Shown here piece by piece: positions 24,823-37,900 of a stretch of 64,000 bases of DNA. Position numbers and translations under genes: made by a program. Position 1 is the first letter of the stretch; each line of letters begins with the position of its first letter. The notes under the pieces are model-generated. The model was given only the letters and a program-made list of their open reading frames with translations. It ran no database searches and was not told where the DNA came from. Origin of the DNA: Tigriopus japonicus (lineage: Eukaryota > Arthropoda > Copepoda > Harpacticoida > Harpacticidae); contig CM021322.1 of the NCBI GenBank assembly GCA_010645155.1, positions 8,363,952-8,427,951 of the forward strand, read 5' to 3'.

Positions 24823-24824
24823 TA

Positions 24825-27800
24825 TGTTAAAACTAACTCTTGGTTTGATGTGAGACTCAAGTCTCTTTTCCAAGATACACATTCACTTTCCAGATGAATT
24901 TTAGATATAAATAGTCCTCACACTCATCTAAACAATTGAAACTAGCTTCCACATCCATTACATCAGCAAAAAACCTTGGTTTGAGTTCAAAGCTCAGCAA
25001 ATCAAATCAACTGTACTTGGTGTCGAGCTAATTGGAATGGGTTGAAGGTCCAAAAGATCAAGAAGGCCTTTCCCTTTAATTACTCAAAGGTCGACCGCAA
25101 TCCCACTTATTTGTTAGAGTATTTTGATGGTAACCTTCTGGTAGATAAAGGTCCAAAGTCTCGTTGGAAAACAGCTCCTCATGCAAATGAAACAAGAAAC
25201 CTTTTGGTCCGCCCAAATTTGCCCAAAAGCGAGCCTCAACTTAGAGAAACTTGGCATAAAACGAAGATGCCCAAGAGATGAGTTTGATAATTAATTAAGT
25301 TGGGGAACACGTGAAGCGAATAGACTTCCTATTTCAACGTGAGCTGATTTTTAGACAGACCAGGCAGCGAAAAAACTTGATTGAAAGAGTTGGAATGTGG
25401 GCCAATTTTGACTTAAAAATCACGTCAATGAATCTGAAATTTTCGTTGTTCAAGGTCGAAGAAGGTCCTTTCAAGCCACGTGACTTTGAAACCTTGACGT
25501 TTTCTAGGCTATGAGGGTGGTTCAAAAGGTTGGGAAACGATGTCGATTGATCAAGTTGAACGACGTCATGTCGAGTAAACCACGAGAAAAAGAGGTTCTC
25601 TGATGAAGCACAATTGTATGTGAAATTATGTTTTTGTTAGTCGTGTTTACGAAAAAATGGCCTTTTAGTGTAGCACAAACGTGTAGGCCGTGCCCACAAT
25701 TATTGCGTTGTGGTAGCAAGGGATTTTCCTTCTGCCACTTTCTTATTTGCATTGCTCCGCAGTACTTTGAAATGCTTTTAGCACCTCGATTTGCAACAAC
25801 ATCAGGGTTGCAGCTCATTAATGCATAAAACGCGACACTCTCAAACAAAAGCTTTTTTGCAAAACTGATTTTGAGAGTACTTCTAAATTCTTATGTAAAC
25901 CTGTGGCCCAACTGTTGAAGGATTGGATAGTAACAAACAATACAAACAGGCTCTATTTGAGCTGGCTAAAAAATATCCACGTAACCCAAAATAACTGAAA
26001 GTATATTTACTTAAAAGCATAAAAACGGGCGAAACAAAATGCTAAAAAAAACCAGGCTCATGCATCAAAATCAAGAATATTTTGTTACCTAAAAAGATAT
26101 CCTGCCAAGTATTGAAAGGATGGTTTTGCCACCGCAATTTGCTCTTGGTCTCTTCTAGTAATTGCGACCTGACTGAACCATGTTGCAGAAAAATTACCGG
26201 GCTTGTTAGCCACTCCATGTATTCTAAATTGATGCATCAACCTTTCCGCTTCAGGGACAGAAAAAAAGCTGAAGAAATTGGCGTCGTTAGTGGGTCAAGG
26301 TAAAAGCTTGGAACTCTATGGAACTACTGTACATAAGGCTGCAAAGGAACAACGAGTACGAAAGAAGGTCATTGTTAACCAGAAGGGGCAAATTACTTCA
26401 CCCAAGCCGTTTTGTCACGAAATAAAGCAGCAGCCAAACTCGTATTTTCATCCTGCTTCGATGGCCGAGGTTTGTTCGCGAAAACTGGGCTTCTGAGATA
26501 TCATGAACGGTATTCTTGGAATTCTTTTGAATTGTCAAAAGCAGGGGACGAACGAAAGTCCCAGTTTGTGGAATGAAATTCAGATCGATTCAAAGGATTC
26601 GAAGGTGAAAGGAATTTGGCGGCGAGAAAGGCCATAAAGGAACAAGGTCGGCGAAAGTCTGAAGAGATGTCTTATCAAAGCTGAAAAAATCAGTGGAAGA
26701 TCTTTGACCCGCACAGGCCCCTCGTTTTGTCAACTTCATTTTTATTTCAACGTTGGTAGAAAAAAATCTCCGAATGGCTGCTAACCTTTTGAACCCTACA
26801 ATAGCTTCTCTTAGTTCTTAATGCCAAATGAAGAGGTTGAAAACGGATGAAAGCCATAAGAGACTTGCTTCAAATCTTTGAATTTAATTCATTCATGAAC
26901 TCATCTCTTTTTATCCAAAGAGGTATTTCTCCAAAGAGGTATTTATCCAAAGAGGGCGGGTATAGATTAGACTAACTCTGGCAAAACTTTGATCAGTGAT
27001 TGGCTGTTTTTAAACAAACCGACTTTTCTTGGAAACCCAACTACATATGTTAAAATTGAATTTCGCACGGCCTAAAATACACACAGGGTGCGCTCTTTTC
27101 TTGAAGGATTAATTTCAGAACTTATGGAATTGCCAAATTTAGCATAGATCTGTACGGAAATCAAATGGTTTTTTCATTTTGAACCCACGAGCGCGTTTTC
27201 CGCTGATACCATATTGAAACCGTATTTGCTGTTAATGAATTAGAAATTTCAGGGAAAATCGTCAAATCCAGCATTGAAGGAGCGTGCTTTCAAATCAAGA
27301 TAACACTCTCATACAAAATGCCAATTCCTCTTTGTAAAGTTTAGATGGATTTCTTGTTTAGCCATGCCATCTACTTAAAATTGAGAGCTAGGCAACCCAC
27401 TCGACGGATTTACTTTCTAAGAACAATCTAAATTAGCAATTTCAAGTGCAAGAGAGGCACGACACTTGCGTTGAACGAGTTTTGAGGTACATTCCAAGCA
27501 TTGTATTTTCATTTTGCAAATGCACCAAGATTAGAGGGTGTTTGTTAAAAGATCATATTCCCAAGAAGTTCCCTTGAAACTAGGGAGACGACCAAATACT
27601 TAAAAGCCACCTTTGGAGATGATACTTTTAAACGAAAAAAAACCAAAAAATGCCGAGATGTTGACAAGATCCTTGTTATTTTTTCTCCCCCACTTTATCC
27701 ATCTTAATGAGGCCCGTCTTGCTCTCCGAATGACAATTCATTTCCGGAACAACTCGAGACTTCAGTTGGACTGTAAATGGCATTTAGAACGGTTCTTTCA

Positions 27801-28472
27801 TCTATTCCAACAAATCTTAAGATGAAAAAACAGAGAATGTCATTTATAAGTTGTCAAATTGGAGCCAATCGGTATTTAGATTTCCCAGTTCCCGTATTGT
27901 AAAATGAATTCTCCACAATTTTGAAGAAACCTCTAAAAAGTGTATATCCTCCAATATAGCCCCGCAACAATGGGAAATAAAAATCAATGTTCAAGTTGGA
28001 AGTTTTGAGGAACAACAGAAAAAAGAAATCAAAAGCAGCGTGACAGCATCACGTAATCCTTATTTGCGAGTGTAAATTTCCTTCCTAGCACTTGATCCAC
28101 CATCATTTTTCTCGCGTGAAGAAGTGGAGATCACTTTAACATTCTCTGAGGATCCTCATACATCTTCCTTCGTAGTCCATTAATTTTTATAACCTAAATT
28201 CATAGATTCATGGATTTTGAGAATTTTGGCACCCAAAACCTGACCGAACTTATAATTTTTGCTTTTGCCAAAAAACCTTACTCATATTTGGTCTCCACCA
28301 TTTAAAAAAAAAATATTTTCCTGATAGAGAGACCACAAAGAAGGTTTACAAATTTAATCGATGGATACCATTGTCTTCCATTCGAGAAGATATTGAGGTA
28401 CTGGGGAGCAGATACGATGGAGTCCCAACGATTGAAATGTGATCTTGTTGCCTTATTTAATTACGGGCTGGG
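24825..28472. other. Intergenic stretch without supported gene
   Basis: Short frames on both strands, none recognised. One minor tandem repeat is listed separately. AT-rich throughout. Confidence 0.5.
26915..26955. repeat. Short tandem repeat, 16-bp period, about 2.6 copies
   Basis: CCAAAGAGGTATTTCT, CCAAAGAGGTATTTAT and a partial CCAAAGAGG follow each other directly. Confidence 0.8.
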
Positions 28473-28736
28473 ATGATAACAATCGATCCAGGCCAGAGTG
28501 CCAGCTTGGATCTGCTTAGAGGAGAGCCGGAATCCCGGACGAGATCCTTGAGATGGAACACCCATTCCCGTAAACCTTTGGTCCACACAATGACCAAAAG
28601 CTGGTGTTTCACATTAAGGGTGTTGGATCCCTGGAACGACCTGGACATTTCCTTACGTTACTGCGGAAGTCTCAACATGTTTATGACCGGCCTCAAGAAC
28701 CTCAATCTAACCAAGTACCTCAAGTTTCAGCCTTAG
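28473..28736 (+). pseudogene. Possible C-terminal tail of a non-LTR reverse transcriptase, decayed
   Basis: The 87-codon frame contains FTLRVLDPWNDL followed by SLNMFMTGLKNL. It resembles the pattern at the end of many non-LTR retrotransposon polyproteins (F.xRVVxxWNxLP ... SxxxFKxxL). No RT catalytic motif lies upstream. The match is a short degenerate pattern, so the call is tentative. Confidence 0.35.
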
Positions 28737-29101
28737 TAAATCCTGTTATGATCTATTGGTTCCGTCCTTGAGTATTAACTACATTTAGTGTGTGTTACCA
28801 TATTCATTTCATTTCACCTCATCTCAAATTCTAATGTTTTCTTATTCTTAAAGACACATCCTCTTAAATGCACCTTTGGGAGTGCTTGAGTTGTCCGATA
28901 TAAAAAAACAACATGCTTAATTTTCCTTTCCTCATTTTTCACTTGAACCAGATTTCAATCCAATTATGCTGTTGCAATCAGATCTCGAAACCAAGCCGTT
29001 TGAACTCTTTTTTTTGCTTCTACACAAAGAGATATTCTAAATGAAGTCAGGGAGAAAGTATCATAGATACAAGAGTGGGCTTTTAGGAAACATATAGGGG
29101 G

Positions 29102-29352
29102 CGGGTAAATGTAATTAGGTCATTTTTTTAGTAAATAGGTCACAAGGTAAAAAGGTCACAGTAAAAAGGTCACGGGGTAAATATGTCACGGTAAAAGGTC
29201 ACATGGTAAATAGGTCACAAGGTAAAAAGGTCACAGGGTAAATAGGTCATGGTAAAAAGGTCACGGGGTAAATATGTCATGGAAAAAAGGTCACGGGGTA
29301 AATAGGTCACGGTAAAAAGGTCACAGTAAATAGGTCACGGTAAAAAAGTCCC
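29102..29352 (+). repeat. Left tandem array, about 16-18 bp units
   Basis: Around fifteen units of GGTAAA(T/A)A(G/A)GGTCAC(A/G)(G/A)-type, with single-base and length variation, alternating ATA and AAA versions. Confidence 0.85.
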
Positions 29353-30402
29353 AAGATAAGGAATTCAAAAGCAGAAAAAGGCACAATGAAACTTGAAATT
29401 GAAATGATATTCAAAAAATGCTGTTGAGCACATAGGCTGTATGCCAAACAATCCATGTACAGTTTCAAGTACACTTTTACTTCTTTAAATCTTCTCGTGC
29501 TTTGGCGAATTTTTTTTCAACAAGTCTTGTACAAAGTGTGCAAAATCATTGACATTAATCGCCATTTTTTAGGTTGCAATATGAGCAATTAGCAAATGAT
29601 TACTTTTGTACTTTATGTGGCAAAGATCTCCATTACTCTCATGCTCCATAATTTTGCAACCATTCTGAAGATATTTTCCCAAAACATGTAAACCATATTA
29701 TATCATTTTAAAGGGTCCTTTGGTAGAAGTTGGAAGAAAATTGTACCTATACTGATTGAAAAATTTGATGAATTGTCAATGCAACAAACTACAAATTTTT
29801 ATTGTATCAATTATGACATGGAATACCTTGCCCTTGTGTCAGCAAGGTGTTTTTTGAGCTAGAGAAGTATTTCTTTTATTCCAGAAACTTTTACGGCCAG
29901 TTTTGAGATATGAAGGCAATGTCAAACACTTAAATTCGGCTGATTAAGTCACGGGGAAAAGTTCTATGATGTTACTTAAAACCTGCTTAAAGACAAATAG
30001 TTGAAAATTTCCTTTGATTAAATTCTGAGATGAAGTAGGAGGAGTGTTCTAAAATATTTTGGAAATCTACATGTCACATCTATTTTCAACAACTGTTTCA
30101 TTCAGCATTCTCAAAGGACTAAACAGGAGGGTCGTTATATTAACTTAGACAAACGGCTAAGTAGATTTCGACAGTATAACTTTGAGCTTTGGTGTTAACT
30201 TTTGAACAACTTCAAATTATCTATAACCTATACCTTTGTAAAAGAGACACTCCTTGTTATTTGATATGCCAATTTGTTTGTTGCTGTTTAGTGTCATATT
30301 GACGTTTCCTTAACGTCCAAGAAAGCCCATGATTAATAAATTGTCTCAACCTCAGTTAAAGTACGATGCTCAGCCCAACATCATTAATTGCAATGATTGC
30401 AA

Positions 30403-30567
30403 GACCTTTTTCTCGTGTGACCTTTTTACCTTGTGACCTTTTAACCGTGTGACCATTTTACTGTGACCTATTTACCGTGTGACCTTTTTACTGTGACCTA
30501 TTTACCCCGTGACCTTTTTACTGTGACCTATTTACCTGTGACCGTTTTGCTTGTGACCTTTTTACCT
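30403..30567 (-). repeat. Right tandem array, inverted relative to the left one
   Basis: About ten units of the reverse complement, GTGACCTTTTTACC/GTGACCTATTTACC. It is shorter than the left array. Confidence 0.85.
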
Positions 30568-31094
30568 ACAATCAATTAAAACACCCATTTGAACCAAATA
30601 TCCGACGTTTTGTTCAAGCAAAGCTGTTGAAATAGCAATTTCGCCGCTGACTACCTGAAATTGCAAATTCCGGTTTTGAATCACGTAAATAATTGTGTCC
30701 AAAGTCAAATCCCAACTCACACACCTTGCGTTGCAGGTTAGGTGACTTGCAAACAATTTCGGAGTGTGGTTTCTCTTTTAGACCCTCTAATTTGATCATT
30801 GTGCGTACATAAGAATTTTACCTCTTATATCTCAAAAAGATAGCTGAGAAAAAGCGTTTAAATGTGTCTTGGTCATCAGTTTTCTAACAAAAACACAAAG
30901 GAACAATTCCAGCGACACCGTCCCTGAAACATTTTTTTTGTTAATTTTGCACATGATTTTTTTGAAAGAAAACTAACATTTTTGTCACCTAGATGGTTGT
31001 CACCACACACCAAAACGCACCCTGACTTTATTCTTCTGTGGTTACTACTGATGGGTTTCGAGTTGGATTTTTGGCCGAGTTTTGCCACTAAAAG

Positions 31095-31250
31095 AACGCA
31101 TTAGTACGCGCGGCCACTCTGGCTCATAAAGGATTTCTCCCGACAACGTCCGTTCTATCCCCAACAGGACTCGAACTCGCGCCGTCTGGGGAAGCACTTA
31201 CTCTCGGCCCTTAATAACACGTTAGTACGCGCGGCCATTCTGGCTTCCTT
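31095..31250 (-). repeat. tRNA-derived (Leu/Ser-like) SINE-type repeat, 1.5 units
   Basis: On the minus strand from 31250 the repeat reads AAGGAAGCCAGAATGGCCGC. TGGCCGCGCG resembles the A box of tRNA-Leu/Ser (TGGCCGAGYGG), and GAGTTCGAGTCCTG is a good B box. After GGGGATAG it runs on for about 35 bp into a second, partial head (31124-31095, GCCAGAGTGGCCGCGCG). The acceptor stem does not pair, so it is not a functional tRNA. The first unit is repeated, identical as far as visible, at 63908-64000. Confidence 0.7.
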
Positions 31251-31253
31251 AAA

Positions 31254-34200
31254 ATTAAATGCTTAATAAAAATAAAGCTTTGCTTTAACTTAATGTCAAA
31301 CTTACCGTTGGGCGTTAATTTCGAATACCTTGTTAGAATAACACCTCAATAAAAGCCATTTTCTGCCATCTGGCAGTAAATGATGGCAGAAGATGGCGAA
31401 AATTCATGTGAAAATTGGCAGAAAGTGGCCGTAAATGACAGAAAATAGCAGAAACTGACAGAAATGATAAAGAAAGTAACAAATAACAAGTCAACAAATT
31501 GAATTCTTTAAGGATGAAATCAAGAAGTTTCTTTGTCTAACTAGGGCCCTAGTATCCTCTGCAAACTCTTTGTTTCGAAGAAGGGAGGTACCAGTTCACG
31601 AAATTGATTATCTGCAGGGGCGACCAGGTACTTTTACTTTTTTACTTAAGTTAGGCTTGGATTTTTGCAGTGTATTAAAAACTAGAAATTTTTAAAGTCT
31701 TGATAATCATTATTTTCAAAAGATGTTCCCTTGTTGCTCTTTGCAAATGTTTTGCAAAGACAGCCGGTGTTATTTGATGAAAAGCTTTTTTTAAATATAA
31801 CTTGGACTAGCAATAACAAAACATTGCAAGTGATGGTGATTGTGGTCGAGTAGAACAGAAAGGAATAGAGGAAGATTCACTTGGATACATCAACAGAAAC
31901 ACGAGAGAAGTTGGTTACAGGGTTATCACAAGTTAAAGTCCCATGCTAAATCAAAAGTCACTCGTGAAACATTTCGTTTGTGATTAAAAAATATTGATAT
32001 GAATTGAAGAAAGGGGATGCTCAGGCAATGTATTTTTGAAATTGGCAAATTCATCATGAAGTTATGATTTTGTTTTCAGAAAGGACTCCCCCACCTACAG
32101 GTACGCACACTCGATTCTGCGCCTGAATTCATAAGACGATGAAATCAAAGCGTTGGGTGCACACCAGTACTTTTAAGTTAACCGGACCTCAAGTCAGCCT
32201 CATCGTCTTCCTTTGTCACAATTTGCTATCAAAGTTTTGGGGACACTAAGTTTGAACAACCTTGTATAACGGCCTAAAAATGGCTGATTTTGACAACGAT
32301 TCAGCTGTTTCAATATTTTTTTTTTGCCTTTAGTTTCCATGAAGATGGCAAGAGACGGCAAGAGGTCTGTCTCAATTTAGGAGATTTGGTTCCATGGAGC
32401 GATGAGTCAGGATGTCGGTCTTCGTAAGATGTCCAACTGTATTTCAGCCTGTTCTTGAGTCAGCATTCTTTGCCAGTCTAGCCGAATATTTATGACCCAA
32501 CATTATTACTGCATATTTATTTGTTGATTGTTCAAGAAAATATGCGAAACTAGTCTCCATTGAAGCTTGCAGAAATCGTGAAAGAATGAACGAGGGGCAA
32601 CACTCGTTCAGAGTACATGCAAACAAGGTGAGCGCTTTATCGTTCTTCATCTAAGTGTAAAGTATACGATGAAGACGAGAACAGTGGAGGTCAACTATGT
32701 GTACATTGTACAGTAGGTCAAACTTTTGACCAACTTTGTTCTCATAACTTGATAAAGTTGAAATTTGCCAGATTTCAAGGACTTGTGAAATTTCAGGATC
32801 TGAGCAAAGATGAGCACGAGGATGTGAAGTTTTTAATGAACCAGAACGATTTTTCCTTTGTTGAGCTATTGAAGATTGAATATCTTTATTACGACAAAAT
32901 GTGGTCATGTGGTAAGGGTGCAGTTACAAAACACGTTTTATAATGAAGTTTGAGACAAAGCTCGAAGTTTTTTCATTTTTCCTTTGGTTTTTATAGAGGT
33001 ATAGAGGTCTCCGCAAGAGGTTGCGCGGTTGTACATCTGTGATGTCGAAGTTTGCCTTAAAGTTCGGCATGAAGCGTGTCATATAACGGCACCTTAAGAA
33101 TGTTGGCGATCTATATATATAGATTAAACAGATACAATTGTAAAGGGGTAAAACGGAACTCTTTTTCGAATGTCAGAGAGTGGCCATTTCTTATAAATAT
33201 GCTAAAAAGCCCTTGAATCCACAATGTTAAGGTTTCTGATTCAAAAATAGGAAAAGCTTCTAAAAAGCATGTACATACGACTAACTCATGCTACTTGAAG
33301 CTGGACATCAAGTGATTTTGCTGATTGATTTCAAATGCTGTCAGTCTAATTGATCGGAGAATTTTTTCTCACCAAATGAATTCATGATTGTCCAAAAAGC
33401 GTGAAAAGCTTACTTTCTCATTCCAATCTCGTGCGATAGTGTGGCTATTGATTGAGCAGATGATTTACGGCAATCAAATCTTGAAGTTTCCGCTTTTGAA
33501 GTTGTGAACCTGGTTTGCTTATTTTTTTTATTTTTCAAGATACACTTTTGAAGATGATTCAAAGCGTCTGCTCCGACTCATTTTTCAGAGCTTTCACGAG
33601 TCTCTCGCAATTGGAAATGTTGTTCCTTCTTTATCGTCGCAATAATTATCCTTCACGTGCACTTTGGGTTGATTTACGTTAGATGTATTTATTTGAGTTA
33701 GACTTAGAAAATCGCCGTTTTCTATCGCGATTAGCCTCCTCCTTTCCATGTGTTTAAATGTATGTTTTGTTCTATACATTTTCATTATTTTATTATCAAG
33801 TATATTGTTTTCATAAGTTTTATTTTCAGAACAATCAATTGTTGGAGTCCATAATGATGTCCTTCCTCTCTATGGTCAGGGCATAGTTGCTGCCAATCTT
33901 AGAGGCCAATAAAAAAAGGAATTCGCTATTGAAACAGCCTGAGTTTTTGATATGTTATGGTTTCATTCCAAATAGATGCATTTGACCAATGGTTCCGTTC
34001 AGAGCAAAGCATGAATAAAACTGTCGTGTTGGGCTTACCAAAACTCAAAAGCAGTCCTTTGAGACAAGAGAACAATATCTCTCCCTGTTCCTCGAAAGGT
34101 GTCAAGATGCTATTGATCCAACAGTTGATAAGTCAGTTCCCTAAAACTTTTTTGGACGAAACGCTTGACGGGTCCAAGGTCTCTTACCTCTTTTGGGACA

Positions 34201-34896
34201 TCTTACGGACAAGAAGTTCCACTTTTTCTTAGCTTTGTTCGAAGTTACTCCCTAATCCCAAAGATTAGTGTCGGTACAAAGTGCACTTTCAATAGACTAT
34301 CATTCGAAGGTTATTTCCCCTGGCAAAACGCATTTCACCTATAGACGTTCTTCTCAATACTTTTGCTTCATCTCAAAAGACGGCACTTTTGAAGAGTAGG
34401 AGAAGGAACAATTTAATTGTGTTGAGGTACCTTATCGACGAGCTTATATGTTAGAGTAAGATTCCTTGCCGAAGAAACAACTTTTCATTTGTTCAACACC
34501 AAAGAATTCCTTTTGGAGTTTGTATTTTCGGTGAATCGAGAGCGCTAAAGATGAATTCCTTTAAAATTGAGAGTTCAAACTAAATCATGGGCCTCCAAAG
34601 CCTTTTAAACAACATTAATAATTGCGTTAAATTCCACTGCAAATAAAAGTCATGTTTCTTTTTTGACTGTGATCAAACTCTCTATTGAATTGAGCGTCGA
34701 TTTAGGTCAAGAGGATCGTCTCATATTAGATTCTACGAAAGTCATGGACAAATAAGATTGTTCCCTGGAGCCTAAACTTCTCTAGGGTGGTTGTCTGGAT
34801 TGGCATGTGTTTATTTCAATGTCTCCAGAGGGTGATGATATTTATGAGCTGTCGGGTTTATTCTCCACCCGATCTTGATGCATTCCAACACGGGTA
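31254..34896. other. Intergenic stretch without supported gene
   Basis: AT-rich. A degenerate CAGAAA(A/G)TGGC-type repeat lies around 31360-31470. Short frames are unremarkable. Confidence 0.5.
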
Positions 34897-34902
34897 TTTA
34901 TT
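34897..34902 (-). terminator. Poly(A) signal of the 34938-42892 gene
   Basis: AATAAA on the minus strand, 36 bp after the stop codon at 34938-34940. Confidence 0.65.
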
Positions 34903-34937
34903 TGTTGGCCCTGAGTGCGATGAGCAGTTCGCTCATC

Positions 34938-37900
34938 TTAAGGCCCCTTTCTTTTCCCTCGGGACCGTGAGGCCTTGCTGGAGTCATTGTTGTTACCCTT
35001 ACGGAATTTGGCCTTGAGTCTGGGCGTGGGCTTGGAACCGTTCTCATTGGAACTCTTCTTCTTGGACAGGACACGGTTTCTGAGCGGGGGTGGGATATAA
35101 GTCCCCGTGTTGTCCCATTCGTCGAAATTGATAACGTGGTTGAGTGGCAGTGTTCCGGAATCGTCCGAGTCGCTATCAGCCTCTTTGGAAGCTCCAATAA
35201 AGGTTGGTCCTTTTTGGCCTAGAGATTGGTCCGTCAAGGGATTGCCGAGACAGCCTACAAAGAGCCAAAGAGAGAGAGAAAAAAAAACTTTTTTCAAGTG
35301 ACTTCTTTTTTTCTTAGCTACGTGGCTGGAGGGAGAGAAACAAAAAAGTTGGGTTAATGTCTGACCCTGGCGAGGCACATCAACATTCCCATCCATGGAA
35401 GTTTTACATTCATTTCCATGGAACATATCTGGTGTCTAGCAGGCAAACAACTTGGCTGTGTCTTGGCCTCAAAGAAGTCGACGGAAAATGGATCCAACTT
35501 GTGCTAATGCTCCTTCCAAAGCCCAAAGAGCGACTAATTAAGAAAGTGCACAGATGTTGTTACCATGGCTTCGTGGTTTTTGTAATGGGGAAAAGAGATT
35601 GAATTACGCAACAAAAACAACGGGTTCCCCTCGCAAAGAATGAAATCAAATAGCCAACCGTTCAAACATCACCTCAGTTCATTTGGGCTTATTTCAAAAG
35701 AAAGGCTGATCAGATTTAAAATAAGCTTTTTGCTTTTATGACGGAACAAACGAGAGAAAACATACTTCATTTAAGGGTAAAAGTAACGTTTTCAATTTGG
35801 TCTCGAAATAACTCCTGGTGACCCATCAAAACTACTGTAAAATGTCCACTTTATTACTCGTACATTTACCATTTTACTGCACTGCCAAAAATTATGGAGC
35901 TTTCCATTAAAAGTAAATTACTAAAACTATTGTATAGTTGTCCCCCCACGATTACGTTCCATTGACTGAATAATAAAGAATTGTTGGTCATATGTTTACT
36001 TATGAATTACGACATTATTATGTTATTAGTAAATGTATGTCGTGTTTGCGTCCCTTTGCGCGTTGAAAATCAAAATCGATTTCGGCCACCTTTTTTGCTT
36101 AAAGAAAAAGTGCTGTTCCTCCGTCAGATGTACCACGGGGAGTTTGAAATTGGCAAAATAAAAGTTTACCGGATGCACCTGCCTTGTGAATAAATAATAA
36201 GGTCTGGTCTAGTAACAAAATCGCACGGTGCCTCCCTCGCTTGTACTACTCCCCAATGGCAGAGAGAGATTTTGAAACGGTTTAGAAAACGTGAAAGAAA
36301 ACACACACTCTCTCACACCTATGTATACAGTATATCCATTCACCTTTGCCAACAATCTAACGTTCTCCTTTCTCACATTTCTTGGCTTTATGAACGTGAG
36401 AATCATCCAGTGAAATCAAAAAAATCAAAGAAAGTTCGGAGACGTCAAGATGCACGTTTTGTTGACTAAGCGTTTTATGTTCCTCCCTCTTTTTCAGAGT
36501 TTTGCTTCTTTGCTAGTCTCGGGAGGCAATCTTGAGGACACTGATTTGGAGATGGACAAATTAACACTTTTATTACATACGTGCCCAGCTTTTGTAAAAC
36601 TCAATTAGATTTGACGTTCAATCTTCGACAACTAGATAAACTAGAACAATAACAATAACGGCTGGACCTCCAAACTTGGAACTTTCCAAAAAGGATGTCA
36701 TGAATCGTTGCTGTCAAACCTTCCCTATGTTACAACGAGCTTCCACTCAAGATTCAAAGTAAATACGTACTGAAGTAATGTAGTAGTTTCAATTTCCTTT
36801 AAAGAAAGTGGCTCTAAATCGATAGCTTGTGGTGCTTTCATCTCGTTGTTGAACGAACAAAAATAACCATGCCAATGTGGATTTGTCAATTTTCCCCCAC
36901 TATTTATAGTACTTATTGACTCGTGAAAGAAACAATAGGCATATTTGGCTGTTTGATGGCAGTTCTACCAATAAAACAAACTGAAGTTTGCTGTCGTATT
37001 GACTTAGATTCGAGAACTGGGTGGGAATTTTTGAGATGTAAATCGCTCTAGTCATGACACTGAACCGCTTGCTGATTACTCCCAAAATCTATTAATTTAG
37101 GCTAGCTTGCGGTGCTTGGATTCCTTTCGCCCACATTCAGTTCATTCAAAATGATTCCCTTAAGGTCGACAATGATAAATAGCTAAGACAAAGTTGCTCG
37201 CCTCATTCCACTTACTTGGCTTCGGGAAGATTTCCTCGGGATCACTGGAACTTGAATCCTCGTCCTCGCCGTCTTCTTCTGCATTCCCCTCCTTATCCCG
37301 AATGGATCGAACTTGTTTGGAAAGCTCAAGATCGGCTTGATTGAAGTCACTCGATTGATCCTCCTCGTCCTCCGTGGACTTTTTGCCGGATGCCTGATCC
37401 TCGAATTCCTCGTGGATGCAGAACTGATTATCCGGGACCGCCCCAGTGGCTAACGCGAAATTGGGCACCATTTTACCCTCATTCTCGCCCAGCCCCAATT
37501 GATTGACGGACGGTGAGCTTTTCGCACTTGACATCAATGGCCGCCTGAATTGATTGTTGTCTTCCAATTGACCTCCACCTATGGACATGGTCACCCCCGG
37601 GATCCGGTCCAAAATGGACTCCACCGAAACCGCTCTCCGTGTTTTCGAGGGCGATATCACAGGGCAGGTTTTGGGACGATGACGACTACCAATGCCCGCT
37701 AGGACCAACTCATTGGGATCGTCATCCAGAATCGACGGATTGCCACTGTACGTGAAAGGCAGACGTTGAACCCGTTTCTCATTCTCATTGTAGATGTAGA
37801 TGTGATCGTCGATGATGAGTTTGTCGTATCTGGAACGTGTGAGAACCAATTAAAACCGGCAAGAGTCTCAAGGGAGGATAGAGAATGTGCGGAGTCTCAT

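Larger units (their letters stand above)
29102..30567. mobile_element. Foldback-like element with tandem-array arms
   Basis: The left arm (29102-29352) is a tandem array of units alternating GGTAAATAGGTCAC and GGTAAAAAGGTCAC. The right arm (30403-30567) is the same array in reverse complement (GTGACCTTTTTAC, GTGACCTATTTAC). About 1.05 kb of unique AT-rich sequence without an ORF lies between. Terminal inverted repeats made of tandem satellite-like units are the hallmark of Foldback/Galileo-type elements. The outer edges share a GGGT...TAATT pattern. No target duplication was identified. Confidence 0.7.

Noticed and set aside
25522..25848. 108-codon minus-strand frame with several cysteines
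   Set aside because: No zinc-finger spacing or other pattern fits, and the opposite strand is open as well.
29102..29352. CRISPR-like array
   Set aside because: The units are directly adjacent with no unique spacers, and the genome is eukaryotic.
31158..31244. Functional tRNA gene
   Set aside because: A- and B-box-like sequences are present, but the acceptor and T stems do not pair and the sequence continues into a second partial head, so it is a tRNA-derived repeat.
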